Shown here piece by piece: positions 33,855 to 44,436 of a stretch of 64,000 nucleotides of DNA. Source of the stretch: Onchidella celtica (Eukaryota; Mollusca; Gastropoda; Systellommatophora; Onchidiidae); the NCBI GenBank assembly GCA_963931925.1, contig OZ007581.1, forward strand, positions 10,164,192 to 10,228,191, written 5' to 3'. The notes below the pieces were generated by a model that ran no database searches, had not been told where the DNA came from, and saw only the letters and a list, made by a program, of their open reading frames with translations. Position numbers and translations under genes: made by a program. How positions within the stretch are numbered: position 1 is the stretch's first letter; every line of letters begins with the position of its first letter.

Positions 33855-34591
33855 ACCGATAGGCGCGGTGAATTAACCAAATGAATTCACCCTTGATCTA
33901 GATCTACATCATCAGAGCTGGCACTTCACCAATCTTGAAATATAAATTATACAACTTCTTTTACTTTTATGTTAGTCTGGACACAATGACACGTCCTGCT
34001 GTCTTGAAGACTTGGGTGGAACTGACTGACCCACGCTATCCTCTAAGCGTCACCCAAACACGCGCAACCCATTCACTCCTTACGGTTCACTAAGTGCAAA
34101 TTCTAATAAAACATTAAAACAAATAAAAACATTTTTAAAGACCACCATCTTGCTCGTGTATGTTCCAAATACACTATCTTAAGGAAATATTACTTAACAA
34201 AAAAACTAAACAAAACTTACAATGTAGTGATACATAACAAGGTTCTACTTCTGGCACCAGGGATGGTCACTTAAATTGACCAATCCTGGACAGTACAGAC
34301 CACGCCAAGACTATGATTTAAAATTGGCGCAGTGAGTACATCAGTTGGCAATGTTACTCAACACCTGCATGACTCATCTCAGTGCGTGATAAACAATAAG
34401 GGGAGATTATCTATGGTTTCTGTGTGGTTACTTCCCCTTGACCACGTCTAGTGGTCCAGCTGGTCAAAATAACGGGTTTATCTCCCTTTCACTACAATGA
34501 GCTATGTTCTCAGCCCTGTAATGCTTCACCCCATTACACAAACATCATAATTTATACCGCCACAGCCACTTCTACCGTCACTATTAAAATA
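33855..34591. other. Anonymous region
   Basis: Contains one GATCTAGATCT run near 33895. No coding pattern or terminal repeats were seen. Confidence 0.4.
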
Positions 34592-34780
34592 CAAAGTCAA
34601 AATTGGGCTAAAAGAAAAGGTTGTATGTTGCGAAACCCTGCGTGAGAAATAAGACCCAAACCAAAGCAAACTAAGAGAAGACAGTTTGCTATTTATTGTT
34701 TGGGTTTTATTTCTCACGCAGGGTTTCGCAATATATTATATACATGTACAACCTTTTCTTTTTGCCCAATTTTGACTTTG
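34592..34780. repeat. Fold-back palindrome, arms ~80-95 bp
   Basis: The left arm (CAAAGTCAAAATTGGGC at 34592, AAACCCTGCGTGAGAAAT at about 34633) is mirrored by the right arm (TATTTCTCACGCAGGGTTTC, TGCCCAATTTTGACTTTG ending 34780). The centre has AGCAAACT/AGTTTGCT. The right arm carries an extra about 17 bp (ATATATTATATACATGT). A one-arm relative is at 13063-13148, so this is a dispersed family, perhaps fold-back MITEs. Confidence 0.9.
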
Positions 34781-35493
34781 CTTATAATAGCCCCGCTACG
34801 ACCCCACAGTTTTTCTGCGGTTTTTATGATATTAAAATACAAGTATATATGTCATCCTCTAACCACATTTATTGTTGATGCAGTAGATCTACAACAAGAC
34901 TGAATGAAATCTGACAACAAAACTTTATCTCAGCTAACAGCCTGAACAAGCAAACAACCATCTTGCGGCAGGAAGGTTTTTTTTTTTTTTTTATATCCTT
35001 CACTTTCTTCCTGTCTTACGGGCACACATCGACATGTTTTTCATGGTTGCTGATTTATGTAGCTGTACAGCCGATGATGCATCCTTGCAGTTGTTAGTTG
35101 AGACAATATTTCCAACACGGGTCTTTTTTCCTTTGGAGATGGACGTTCATTCTGACCATTGACAACTCGGAGGCGATAATGAAACAGAAATCATACAAAT
35201 GCTGATGTGAAGGGAGCATGGTGAACTGATGCGCTATGTTTGACAATCTCTGGCTGTGAATTAAAAAAAAATGAAATAATCAGAATTTTATTGCAAACAG
35301 AATACAACATAACGACGGCAGGCAAAAGGGTCAACATTTCACAGATTCAAATTGACATGGTAGGAAACAGAAGACATGATTTTTGTGTAACAAACTGTAA
35401 ACTTATCATCTTTGATTTCTGTTCGGTTCTACTTTTTTGTGACCTCAGCTTTTGTATCACCCAAGGAAGCGCGCGCGGGGAGGGGGGGGGGCA
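34781..35493. other. Anonymous region
   Basis: T16 tract at 34977-34992 and a G9 tract just before 35493. No gene was seen. Confidence 0.4.
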
Positions 35494-35853
35494 CAGACTA
35501 ATAAATTAACCAGACTGGAAACACGAGCTTCGGGCTGTGTCGTATTTTACGGAATTACCCGAGCGGCGACTGTATAACCAACATGGCCGCCGATCGGGAA
35601 ATTCCGATTCTAGTTCTATCTCCAGTAGAAATCTCTTTTTATTTGTCAAGATTGGTTGTACATGTATTAGTTTCTTGGTGCGGAACCAAACTCCGCGTTC
35701 AGTAGGCGCGTCAAAAGGGTATCATTCAAAATTGTAGCTATGCTGAAGCGTCGGTCGTTACCGTAAACCTAATGTGGCGGATGGTTCATGACCTTTCGCT
35801 GTTTTGTGACGTCACACAATGGGATCATCCAGTCTGGGTATTTTATTAGTCTG
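35494..35853. mobile_element. 360-bp MITE with ~25-bp TIR, copy 2
   Basis: Same family and orientation as 19671-20031, from CAGACTAATAAATTAACCAG to TTTTATTAGTCTG. The GC hairpin is imperfect here (CGGCGACTG). It is bounded by G runs on both sides, so the TSD is not readable. Confidence 0.88.
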
Positions 35854-37741
35854 TTGGGGGGGGGGGATCTTACTAAGCACGTAACGTCAAATGCCAGCAA
35901 AATGTACACCCAAGAAAATCGTGGCAGCAGCTGACTGTGTCTGAACGGATGTAGTACTAGTTGGACTTTGCCCCTCCCTCCACAATGATTACGAGATAAA
36001 GAAATCTATGTGCGGACGAAAGATAACCTTCAGTGATTACAAAACTTGAGTTTTCTTATTTTTCTGGGTTTTTTTTTTTTTTTTTAATCGAGACAAGATA
36101 ACTGATAGTTTTGTTGCAGACAACTGTTGTCCCGTACAAAGAACTGAATGATTTCATGAGTTCACCTTGAGTTGAGGATCTCATGATTCTGTTATCTTAG
36201 TAGGTTTGCTGACGCCAATCTGACCTATCAGATTATAAAATGTGATTTTTTTTTTTTTGCTTTTCTTTTTTAAAGAAGGGAATCAAGTTGGAAACGTGGT
36301 CAGTGTTACATACATGGGAAACAGTTAGAAGATGTGGGGGGGGGGGGTGGAAAGGGTGCGGGGGAGGGGCCAAATGTGATTCATAAAATGTTATTATCTC
36401 GTGACTTTCTTCCCTTAGTAGGTCAAACCAGCTGCGTGAATGTTTATCAGCTGGTTTATGTCCCATATGCACCCGAGGGAAGGAGCTACATTGTACTTTT
36501 GGCTTCTTATCATAACATAACATAACAAACACGAACATCCCAGGCCAAACATTTTGCCACATTTAAACTTTTACAATCTAGCAAGACTGTTTTTGAATCC
36601 CATACCACTTTGCCGGATTGGAAAGTGGAACCAATGAGAACATTGTTTAAGGATGTTCGTGAGATCGGGCGTTTGTATTAAATTTTTATGTGGTCATCAG
36701 AGAAATCCCCATATAAATGTTACAAAAACTAGTAAAACCCTGATCCCCCAATGCAGTTGAAAAATGATCAGTACATCACCAAACACATCACCATTAAGGC
36801 ATTATCATCACCCCTCACCCCCCCCCCCCTCACCCCACACACACAGTCCCACGACATCGTCAAACACTGAAAACTTTGGTCAGTCAACATGACAAAAATA
36901 AGTTCTTTTTCTTTGTTTTTTTAAAACAATGTAAAGTCAGTTGCGGCAGTGTTTTTTTTTTTTTTTTAGGTCTTTGCGTTATTTTTAGGAGTTTGGCTGC
37001 CACTGGCAGGTACTGATATCGACAATAACGTGTTGTTTCGATTTATTCTTGTTTATACTAGTCGACCCGTTCAAGATAAAATCTTGCAGATGCTTCATAG
37101 GAAGCCCAACCGTATAGCTAGATGTAGGCTAAACAAAAAACAGCATTTGGATTCGATGCAATGGCTAATAGAACGTTGGTGGAAATACATAGGTGTCGTT
37201 GCGTTAATTTTCTACCACTAATGTGTAAAGAGAGGTCAAGGATGAAATTTCCTCATATGCTTTTCGATTCTACTCGACGAAAATGTTTCATTATATTTGG
37301 AGCTAAAAAACAAATTGCAAGCAAATAATGTTAAAGGTGATTTTTGTCCGAAATGAATGTGTCCATGTAACCCACCGTCAAAAAGTGAGACTGTGCACAA
37401 CGTTTCAGAATGTTTGGCCACGTAGACACGAGGTTTAGATGGTTATAATAGTTACATCTTCATCCTCTGGCTCTATTATAGTAAGATGTTGCAGATACGG
37501 GTAGATTCGATCACAGCCAGATAAACACATTAAATGGATGATCTGAGTGGTGGGGATGGGGTATTGGTCAGCTGAAATAATATTTCTCTCTCAATCTGGT
37601 CTCCCATAGATTCCCGAGCTCCACGGATCCAGGGCCGCACGGACAACTATCGTAACTTTACTTTTTTTAATTATTATTATTTACTTTGCTTGTAGCCCTT
37701 GACACCACTCTGACTGTGTTATAAGTTGGAGCTTAAACTCT
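35854..37741. other. Anonymous region with homopolymers
   Basis: T16 at 36069-36086, G10 near 36339, C9 near 36820 and T14 near 36953. No gene or element ends were recognised. Confidence 0.4.
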
Positions 37742-37755
37742 GAAAACTAAGAGTT

Positions 37756-38105
37756 CCTACCAGGTAGGATCGAGTAGTTCTTGGAAATTGGATTTTTCTC
37801 ATATTTTCAAGTCCCTGGTCCTATTGGGGGGTAGGATCGAGTACCTAGTCTTCTCGGATAAGGACGAAAAATTCGGAGGGCCCGTGTGCACGTTGCGCAC
37901 GTTAAAGATACCTTGGCAGTTGGAAATCGTAAAGAGCAGGCCGAAAGGCCGCTACCCGGGCAAAATTGAAATTAATAGATTAAAATTTATCCATATCATC
38001 TCCCCCCCTCCCCCCCCCCCCCGCCAGAACAAGAAATAATAAAACAAGTAAAGTGAGGTGTAAATGCCAAGGGCAGCGAACCTCCTAAAATAAAGACCTC
38101 AAATC
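37756..38105 (+). mobile_element. SINE-like retroposon with perfect 14-bp TSD
   Basis: GAAAACTAAGAGTT flanks the insert at 37742-37755 and 38106-38119. A second copy on the minus strand (54739-55080) shares both ends and has its own TSD. The 5' part has GGATCGAGTACC, similar to a polymerase III B box. The middle has CTCGGATAAGGACG and CGTGTGCACGTTGCGCACGT, which resembles a conserved central domain I recall from mollusc SINEs. A long C tract (38001-38021) is internal and shared by both copies. Confidence 0.85.
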
Positions 38106-38119
38106 GAAAACTAAGAGTT

Positions 38120-38877
38120 AAGATCGTTGAAAAAAAAGATCGTTACTATTAAGTCTGATGGTGAAAAATGTGTAAAAGCCAGTCACGACAATTTATCACT
38201 CAACTCTCCAAATGATCTAGAACCAGTTTCTAATTACCATTAAATTCTCATGTATTCAAAAAATTTAACGGCATCCAAGATCAAAACATCACATATTTTA
38301 GGAATTATTGACTATTTCTGTTAATTTTTTTTCTGGTTTCATATCAAAGTCAAATGTGAAAATGTATAAATAACCGGGGCTATTTATAGACTTTTGGAAC
38401 TTTGGCTTTGTTTACTGATATAAAATTAAAAAACACAATTGACCTCCATTGCCCTTTGACCTGTTTTTGTCAATCACGATAGGTAATTTTTTACATGACT
38501 ATCTTGTAAAATTTTCGGATTTTTGCAAGGACCTATTGCCAGTTCCATAGACCTGCTGATATTGTTGAAGGGTCATGTTTCTGGTTTGGCAGACCCACTT
38601 ATGTTATAAAACGCCTTTAAGGGAACATGTATCATTTACGGGACTTCCCGATTCAGCTAACCTACAAAACTGTTGACGTGTTGACAGGCACTTGAGTACT
38701 GATAACCGAATTTTGATTCATTTTTTTTCATTTACCGTGACGTCACCATTGACTTTTTTTCTAGACACTGTGATCGTGACTGTGCCATGTGCAAAATTGC
38801 TGGCGCCGTTTTGTGAGATTTATTTTTCCAATCATTCGTGCAAATAATAATCTACATCTCTGGTATTTCTGGCGGCA
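38120..38877. other. Anonymous AT-rich region
   Basis: No gene or repeat structure recognised. Confidence 0.4.
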
Positions 38878-39203
38878 TCTATTATATATTTCAGTAACTT
38901 GCAACCTTTGGCATGAGTCCCTGATCAAACTATACACTCTTCAGGCCTTAAATTTGGCAGGAAGGTGGCAATTGAGATAAGGAAGATGATGGCTATAATT
39001 AAAAGTTGTTTACTTCAAGCATGTATTTTTGAAAAATAACAATGTTTATTGCTTGCAACATATGTATTTTTACATGTTTGTTTCGTAATTATAGTACCGT
39101 GCATGTCATAAAAAGTAACCGTATCAAGCGTTCAGTTTGGTGCGTAATGTTCTGGTCCGCATGAGCTCTGAAGCAAGACTGTAGTTTACTACTTTTATTA
39201 CAT

Positions 39204-39289
<86 letters not shown>

Positions 39290-39390
39290 AACAGACAGAC
39301 AGACAGATAGACAGAGACAAAGAGAGAGAGAGGGGGGGGGGGGGAACCACATGATTGTTTATTCCGGGAAATGCCCGATAGGTCATCTTG
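38878..39390 (+). mobile_element. Non-autonomous Helitron family 2, uninterrupted copy
   Basis: It starts TCTATTATATATTTCAG after an A and ends CCGGGAAATGCCCGATAGG, TCATCTTG, then T, with CTTG in place of the usual CTAG. It matches both halves of 23827-24734. A (GA)n tract of about 120 bp and a G14 run lie before the terminal hairpin. Confidence 0.88.
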
Positions 39391-39755
39391 TTTCATTTTT
39401 TTTTCAGCCTTGTTGTCAAATTCTAAAACGAATAAAACTATGATAAAAATAGGGCGGAAAATAATAAAATTGATTTTAAACTAGTTGGGGTATCATACAC
39501 TGCCCTTCAAGTTATATAGGCTCTTGTATGTTTGATTTTAGGTAAGTCTTCCTGCTCTCCCTTTGAACCTTACGCACCCTGTCAGCATTTATGAAATGGC
39601 AGTAATCTCCGCTCAGGGCAGTGTATTCAATAGCGAACATAATCGCACGAGGTGATGACGTCATGGGTCCATGCTTTCGCGGCGAAACTGGTGACACAAA
39701 AGCAAAATAATGAAAAAAAAAAATTCTATTTTTTCAATCTGTGACCTACATTTTA

Positions 39756-40057
39756 TATAGACCCTTTCAACTTCTGCGTTCCGGTTGTTTGCGGGGAGCT
39801 GCATGGCATCGAAAAGCACCGTATAGGGCAAAAACCTCCACTTGCCTTGATGATGGCATCTGAATATGTGCACATTCAAAGCAAAGATGCATTTTTATGC
39901 CAGAACCAGCACGTAACGGGTTTGTACAGTTGGGTGCCCAACAAGAGGATGGCATCGTTCGACCGTTGTCCACCGCTTCCGCCCTACAAGTGGGGCACGC
40001 CGCCATTTTGTTTGCAAATCACGTGATATGGAGGACGGTAAATTAAAAGGGTCTATA
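39756..40057 (-). mobile_element. ~300-bp MITE with TAGACCCTTT ends and a THAP-like N-terminus
   Basis: The left end TATAGACCCTTTCAA and the reverse-complemented right end TATAGACCCTTTTAA are inverted repeats; with TA as TSD the element is 39758-40055. On the minus strand a frame of 79 codons starts at 40006 with KMAAC context and contains MPSSCWAPNCTN, which looks like the start of a THAP domain, but then diverges and stops just inside the other terminus. An internally deleted derivative of a larger transposon is the simplest reading. Confidence 0.6.
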
Positions 40058-40202
40058 CTAGACCGCGTGCCCTCTTTGTTTCGCAGCATGCAAAGTGAAA
40101 CCCAATCGTGAAGTGCGGCTGCCATTTTTATAAAATGGCAAAACAAACTGCAGATAAAGCGTTGAGTCGTAGAAAGGCCAGACGTAAGGCAATGATTGGC
40201 AA

Positions 40203-40226
40203 AATATATATATATATATATATATT
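40203..40226 (+). repeat. (TA)n microsatellite
   Basis: About 12 TA units. Confidence 0.95.
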
Positions 40227-40280
40227 TAAGGAGTTCTAAACACACAACCAATTATTTAAAAACATGTAGCCGTCGGCCTT

Positions 40281-40637
40281 TGTCTCTTGCAGTTTCATAC
40301 TGCTGTCTCTGGCAGTTTCGTACTGCTGTCTCTTGCAGTTTCGTACTGCTGTCTCTTGCAGTTTCGTACTGCTTTCTCTTGCAGTTTCGTACTGCTGTCT
40401 CTTGCAGTTTCATACTACTGTTTTTTGCAGTTTCATACTGCTGTCTCTTGCAGTTTCATACTGCTGTCTCTTGCAGTTTCATACTGCTGTCTCTTGCAGT
40501 TTCATACTGCTGTCTCTTGCAGTTTCATACTGCTGTCTCTTGCAGTTTTGTACTGCTGTCTCTTGCAGTTTCATACTGCTGTCTCTTGCAGTTTCATACT
40601 GCTGTCTCTTGCAGTTTTATACTACTGTCTGTTGCAG
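40281..40637 (+). repeat. 23-bp minisatellite array A, about 15 copies
   Basis: The unit TTTCATACTGCTGTCTCTTG plus CAG repeats with single-base variants. The last unit (TACTACTGTCTGTTGCAG) is followed by TTTCTCGCACAGATCTCACT, exactly as in array B at 44141-44281 on the far side of the LINE. Open frames in all plus-strand phases are a product of the repeat. Confidence 0.97.
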
Positions 40638-40939
40638 TTTCTCGCACAGATCTCACTCTGTTATTTTTCTGGGTTTTAAATACAGGATAGATCTAAGTTA
40701 CTGAAAAGAGAACCATGGAATTTTCTGCTCACACTAATTCAAAAAATAAAAAAATCATTTACACGTTTGCAGTTTGATTTACATTTTTATTAATAATAAT
40801 AATAATAGTTCGTCCATCAGGTACGATGATGACCTTAACAACACCAGAGGAATAAAGAACAGAAATTGTTGAGAATTTCAACACATGGACAATAAAGAGA
40901 ACTAAAGGACACAGAGGACAGAATGGAAAGACTGTTCTT

Positions 40940-43296
40940 TCATGACTTATGGCTTCTCATGTGACTGATAAGTCCTATTTTTGCCCTGCAGACCCTTCCG
41001 CATAAATGACAAGAGTGCTCCGTTGGTTCAGTACCACTGGGCCTTTTCTTGCGCCGTTCTCTTTTTTTGATAGCCTGCTGGACTCTGTCAGCTTCCCATG
41101 CTTTGCTGCCTCTGGTAAGGGCCGCCCTCCAATTTGTACGATCAAGCGAGAGCTTTTCCCACTCACTCACATCAATGGCAAAGGCCTTCAGTGATTGCTT
41201 GAGAGTGTCTTTGTAACGTCTCTTTGGGGCCCCAACATTCCTCGTTCCATTGGAGAGCTCAGAGAAGAAGATTTGCTTAGGGAGTCTGGAGTCGGGCATT
41301 CTGACAACATGTCCTGCCCAACGTAGCTGAATTTTTTTCAGGTGGCAGAAGATGCTCAATTCCTTGGCACGATTGAGGACCTCAGTGTCTGGAATTTTAT
41401 CCTGCCATTTGATCCTTAGGATCTTTCTAAGGCAGGCCAGATGAAAGTGATTTAGCTTTCTGGCATGCAATTGGTACACTGTCCAGGTTTCAGCCCCATA
41501 GAATAGGGTGGGAAGGACCACAGCATTGTACACTTTCAGCTTAGTGTCTGTGCGAATGCCGGCAACATCCCATACTCTCTTTCGAAGCCTGCCAAATGCA
41601 GAGCTGGCTTTGCTGATTCTTGAGAGAATTTCAGTATCAACACGAGCCGCAGAAGACAGTGTACTGCCAAGATAGGTGAATTTCTACGACACCTTCAAAA
41701 GACTGTCATGGACTTTGATATTTGGGGTCACAGGATACTTGTCGTCTGGAGTAGGCTGATGGAGCACTTCCGTCTTCTTTGTGCTTATTGTGAGGCCAAA
41801 GTTGTCACAGGCATTAGAGAACTTATCAACACAGTTTTGCATGCTATCCTCATCGTGTGCCAGAAGTGCACAATCATCAGCAAATAGTAGGTCACAGACT
41901 TGAGTACTTTTGGTTTTGGTTTTTGCCCGAAGTCTCCTGAGGTTGAACAGACTGCCATCAGTTCGGTACTTGATGCTTACCCCTTGAGGAGGAGAGCTAA
42001 AGGCTTCTTGTAGCATTGCAGAGAACATGATGCTGAGCAGAGTTGGGGCTAAGACACAACCCTGTTTTACCCCATTTGTGACAGCAAAGGGCTCTGAAAC
42101 ACTGCCGTTGCTTTTGACTGCAGCTTGCATGCCATCATGAAACTGGCGCACTATTGTGATGAATTCGGGTGGACACCCAAACTTCGCCAAGATTTTCCAG
42201 AGGCCTTCACGACACACTGTGTCAAATGCTTTTGTGAGGTCAACAAATGTGATATACAGCGCTTTATTTTGTTCCATGCATTTTTCCTGAGTCTGTCTGG
42301 CAGCAAAAATCATAACCGCCGTTCCCCTCTCTTTACGAAAGCCACATTGGCTCTCGGGAAGCAAGTCATTTGACGAGAGGTGATCAAGAAGGCGATTCAG
42401 AAGCATTCTTGCCAATATTTTGCCAGCAATTGAAAGTAGAGAGATTCCCCGATGGTTGTCACAGACTTGGCTGTCCCCTTTGTTTTTGTACAGATGGATG
42501 ATTGAAGCATCTTTGAAGTCCTGTGGCAGCTTCCCTGCTTTCAACATATGATTGAACAACTCGGTCAACCTTTCAATAAGCTTTTCTCCACCGAAGGCAT
42601 ACACCTCAGCATGAATTGAATCCACGCCTGGTGATTTGTTAAAGGACATCTGATTTGTGGCAGTTCGGGTCTCATTTGCTGTGAATGGCTTGGCAAGAGC
42701 TGCATTAATAGGAGTCTGAGGGAGGCGGTCAATGGACTCAGTATTTATATTTGATGGCCGATTTAGCAAACCTCCGAAATGTTCTGCCCAACGCTGAATT
42801 ATGGCATTCAATTCAACAATGCGTGTTGAACCATCTGACGCAAGAAGTGGCGTAGTGCCAGAGCGGGATGGTCCAAACACAGCTCGGAGGCTCTCAAAGA
42901 ACTTTCTAGTGTTGTTTGTGTCGGCATATTTCTGAGTTTCTCTTACTCGCTCTTCAAGCCAGTCATTTTTCATTTTCCTCAGCTTCTTCTGGAGTACACC
43001 CTTACATGCACGTAGTGCATCAGCTTTTGCTGTGGAAGAGGGTCACTGCAGTGAGCTTGGATGAGACTATTTTTTTCTTTGATGAGCACTTTGATTTCAT
43101 TATCATTATCATTGAACCAGTCCTGGTGCTTTCGGACAGGAAAACCAACTGTGCTGCTGGCGCAAGAGTGTACAGTCGTATTTAGGTCAGTCCAGCTCTG
43201 TACAATGTTCTCAGGGTCAAAAGTCACGCAATCCAATTTTGAGGAGAGTTCTGATGAGAGCTCGCTCTGTTTCTCAGCTGAGCAGTTTTGAAACAT
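40940..43296 (-). pseudogene. LINE reverse transcriptase with C-terminal C2H2 finger
   Basis: After a linker (43296 to about 43035) the frame changes once and then runs from about 43030 to 40940, with a single TAG at 41686-41684. RT blocks are complete: CDNHRGISLLSIAGKILARM, LPESQCGFRKERGT, LYITFVDLTKAFD with the first Asp, NGVKQGCVLAPTL, and LLFADDCALLAH with the catalytic pair. The tail has RWAGHVVRMPDSRLPKQIFF and ends in CHLCGRVCRAKIGLISHMRS plus H, a C2H2 finger. The enzyme would copy its RNA at the nicked target. Young age is inferred from the small number of lesions. Confidence 0.92.
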
Positions 43297-43299
43297 TTA

Positions 43300-44113
43300 G
43301 GCGTTTAGGTGGCGCTTTCCCTTGAGGGCGTCTATTGCGCCTCAATGTTAGTCTGAGCTTGCAAACAATGAGTCTGTGGTCAGTTCCACACTCGGCACCA
43401 CACATCGCCTTTGTTACAAGGACATCCTTTCTGTCAGACTTCCTCACAATGACATAGTCTATGAGATGCCAATGCTTTGAGCGGGGATGCATCCATGACG
43501 TTCTGTTTCTCACGGGGAGACTAAAATTTGTGTTGGTAATGAACAGGCCAAATTCAGCGCACAAAGTAAGTAAGCGCAACCCATTGTTATTGCATGAACC
43601 AACTCCATGAGGGCCCGAAATATTTGGCCACGCTGAGATTTCGGAGCCAACCCTAGCATTGAAGTCCCCAAGAAAATCAGCTTATCAGCTGCCGGGACAG
43701 AGCATATGACAGATTCTAGATCAGAATAGAACTTGTCTTTGGCTTCATCTGGGTTTGTCATGGTGGGCGCATATGCGCTAATGAGGGTGGCTGACTGGCT
43801 TTTCCCAACTGGGATCCTGAGTGTCATTAGCCTGTCATTTATTTCAATTGGCATGGACTGCAAGTTTCTGACAAGGTCATTTTTAACTGCAAACCCAACA
43901 CCATGCTGTCTCGGTTCGACTGCACCCTTGCCTTTCCAGAAGAAGGTGTATCCACCACTGAGCTCTTTGAGTTGGCCACTATCAGGGAGTCTGGTGTCAC
44001 TGAGTGCCACTATGTCCAGGTTGTACCTGCTGAGCTCAATGGCAATAAGTGCAGTGCGTCTTTCCGGGTTGTTTGAGTTGTCCCGTAGTGTGCTTATATT
44101 CCAGGCTCCTAGC
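43300..44113 (-). pseudogene. LINE endonuclease, one frameshift
   Basis: The minus-strand frame from about 44113 reads LGAWNISTLRD, then IVALSDTRLPDSGQLKELSG, YTFFWKGKG and LISAYAPTM. A frame change near 43675 falls in the loop holding the GDFNARVG motif. The second frame gives LIDYVIVRKSDRKDVLVTKA and GTDHRLIVCKLRLTLRR. Typical blocks of the endonuclease fold are present on both sides of the break, so one indel separates it from an intact domain. Confidence 0.88.
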
Positions 44114-44140
44114 CTGTGTGCAATTTCGTGACATTTTGAC

Positions 44141-44281
44141 GCAGTTTCATACTGCTGTCTCTTGCAGTTTCATACTGCTGTCTCTTGCAGTTTTATACTG
44201 CTGTCTCTTGCAGTTTCATACTGCTGTCTCTTGCAGTTTCACACTGCTGTCTCTTGCAGTTTTATAGTACTGTCTGTTGCA
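44141..44281 (+). repeat. 23-bp minisatellite array B, six copies
   Basis: Same unit as array A at 40281-40637, and followed by the same unique sequence, here 44284-44436 versus 40640-40793. Confidence 0.97.
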
Positions 44282-44436
44282 GTTTCTCGCACAGATCTCA
44301 CTCTGTTATTCTTCTGGATTTTAAATACAGGATAGATCTAAGTTACTGAAAAGAGAACCATGGAATTTTCTGCTCACACAAATTCAAAAAACAAAAAAGT
44401 CATTTACAAGTTTGCAGTTTGATTTACTTTTTTATT

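Larger units (their letters stand above)
5322..33905. repeat. Dispersed short (TCTAGA)n runs
   Basis: Runs of two to three AGATCT/TCTAGA units occur near 5322, 6551, 13236, 31911, 32052, 32328, 32384 and 33895. They lie outside any single element family and do not share flanks. A genome-wide microsatellite habit is likely. I recall such runs as common in gastropod DNA, which weakly supports the taxonomic guess. Confidence 0.6.
40794..44140 (-). mobile_element. Nearly full-length non-LTR retrotransposon, minus strand
   Basis: On the minus strand it encodes endonuclease, RT and a C-terminal zinc finger, and ends in an (ATT)n tail at 40795-40807. The flanks are duplicated DNA: array A plus 40640-40793 on one side, array B plus 44284-44436 on the other. 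It is much less decayed than the LINE at 1-2691, with only two frameshifts and one stop in about 3 kb. The clade is not assigned; the order EN-RT-C2H2 finger occurs in several animal lineages. Confidence 0.9.

Noticed and set aside
39089-39396. Ser/Leu-rich frames on the minus strand
   Set aside because: They translate the GA microsatellite inside a Helitron.
40281-40637. CRISPR-like array
   Set aside because: The units are contiguous 23-bp repeats without spacers in a eukaryotic setting.
40196-40704. Three plus-strand frames rich in LLSLAVSYCC
   Set aside because: All three phases are open because a 23-bp repeat cycles through the frames; this is an artefact of the array.
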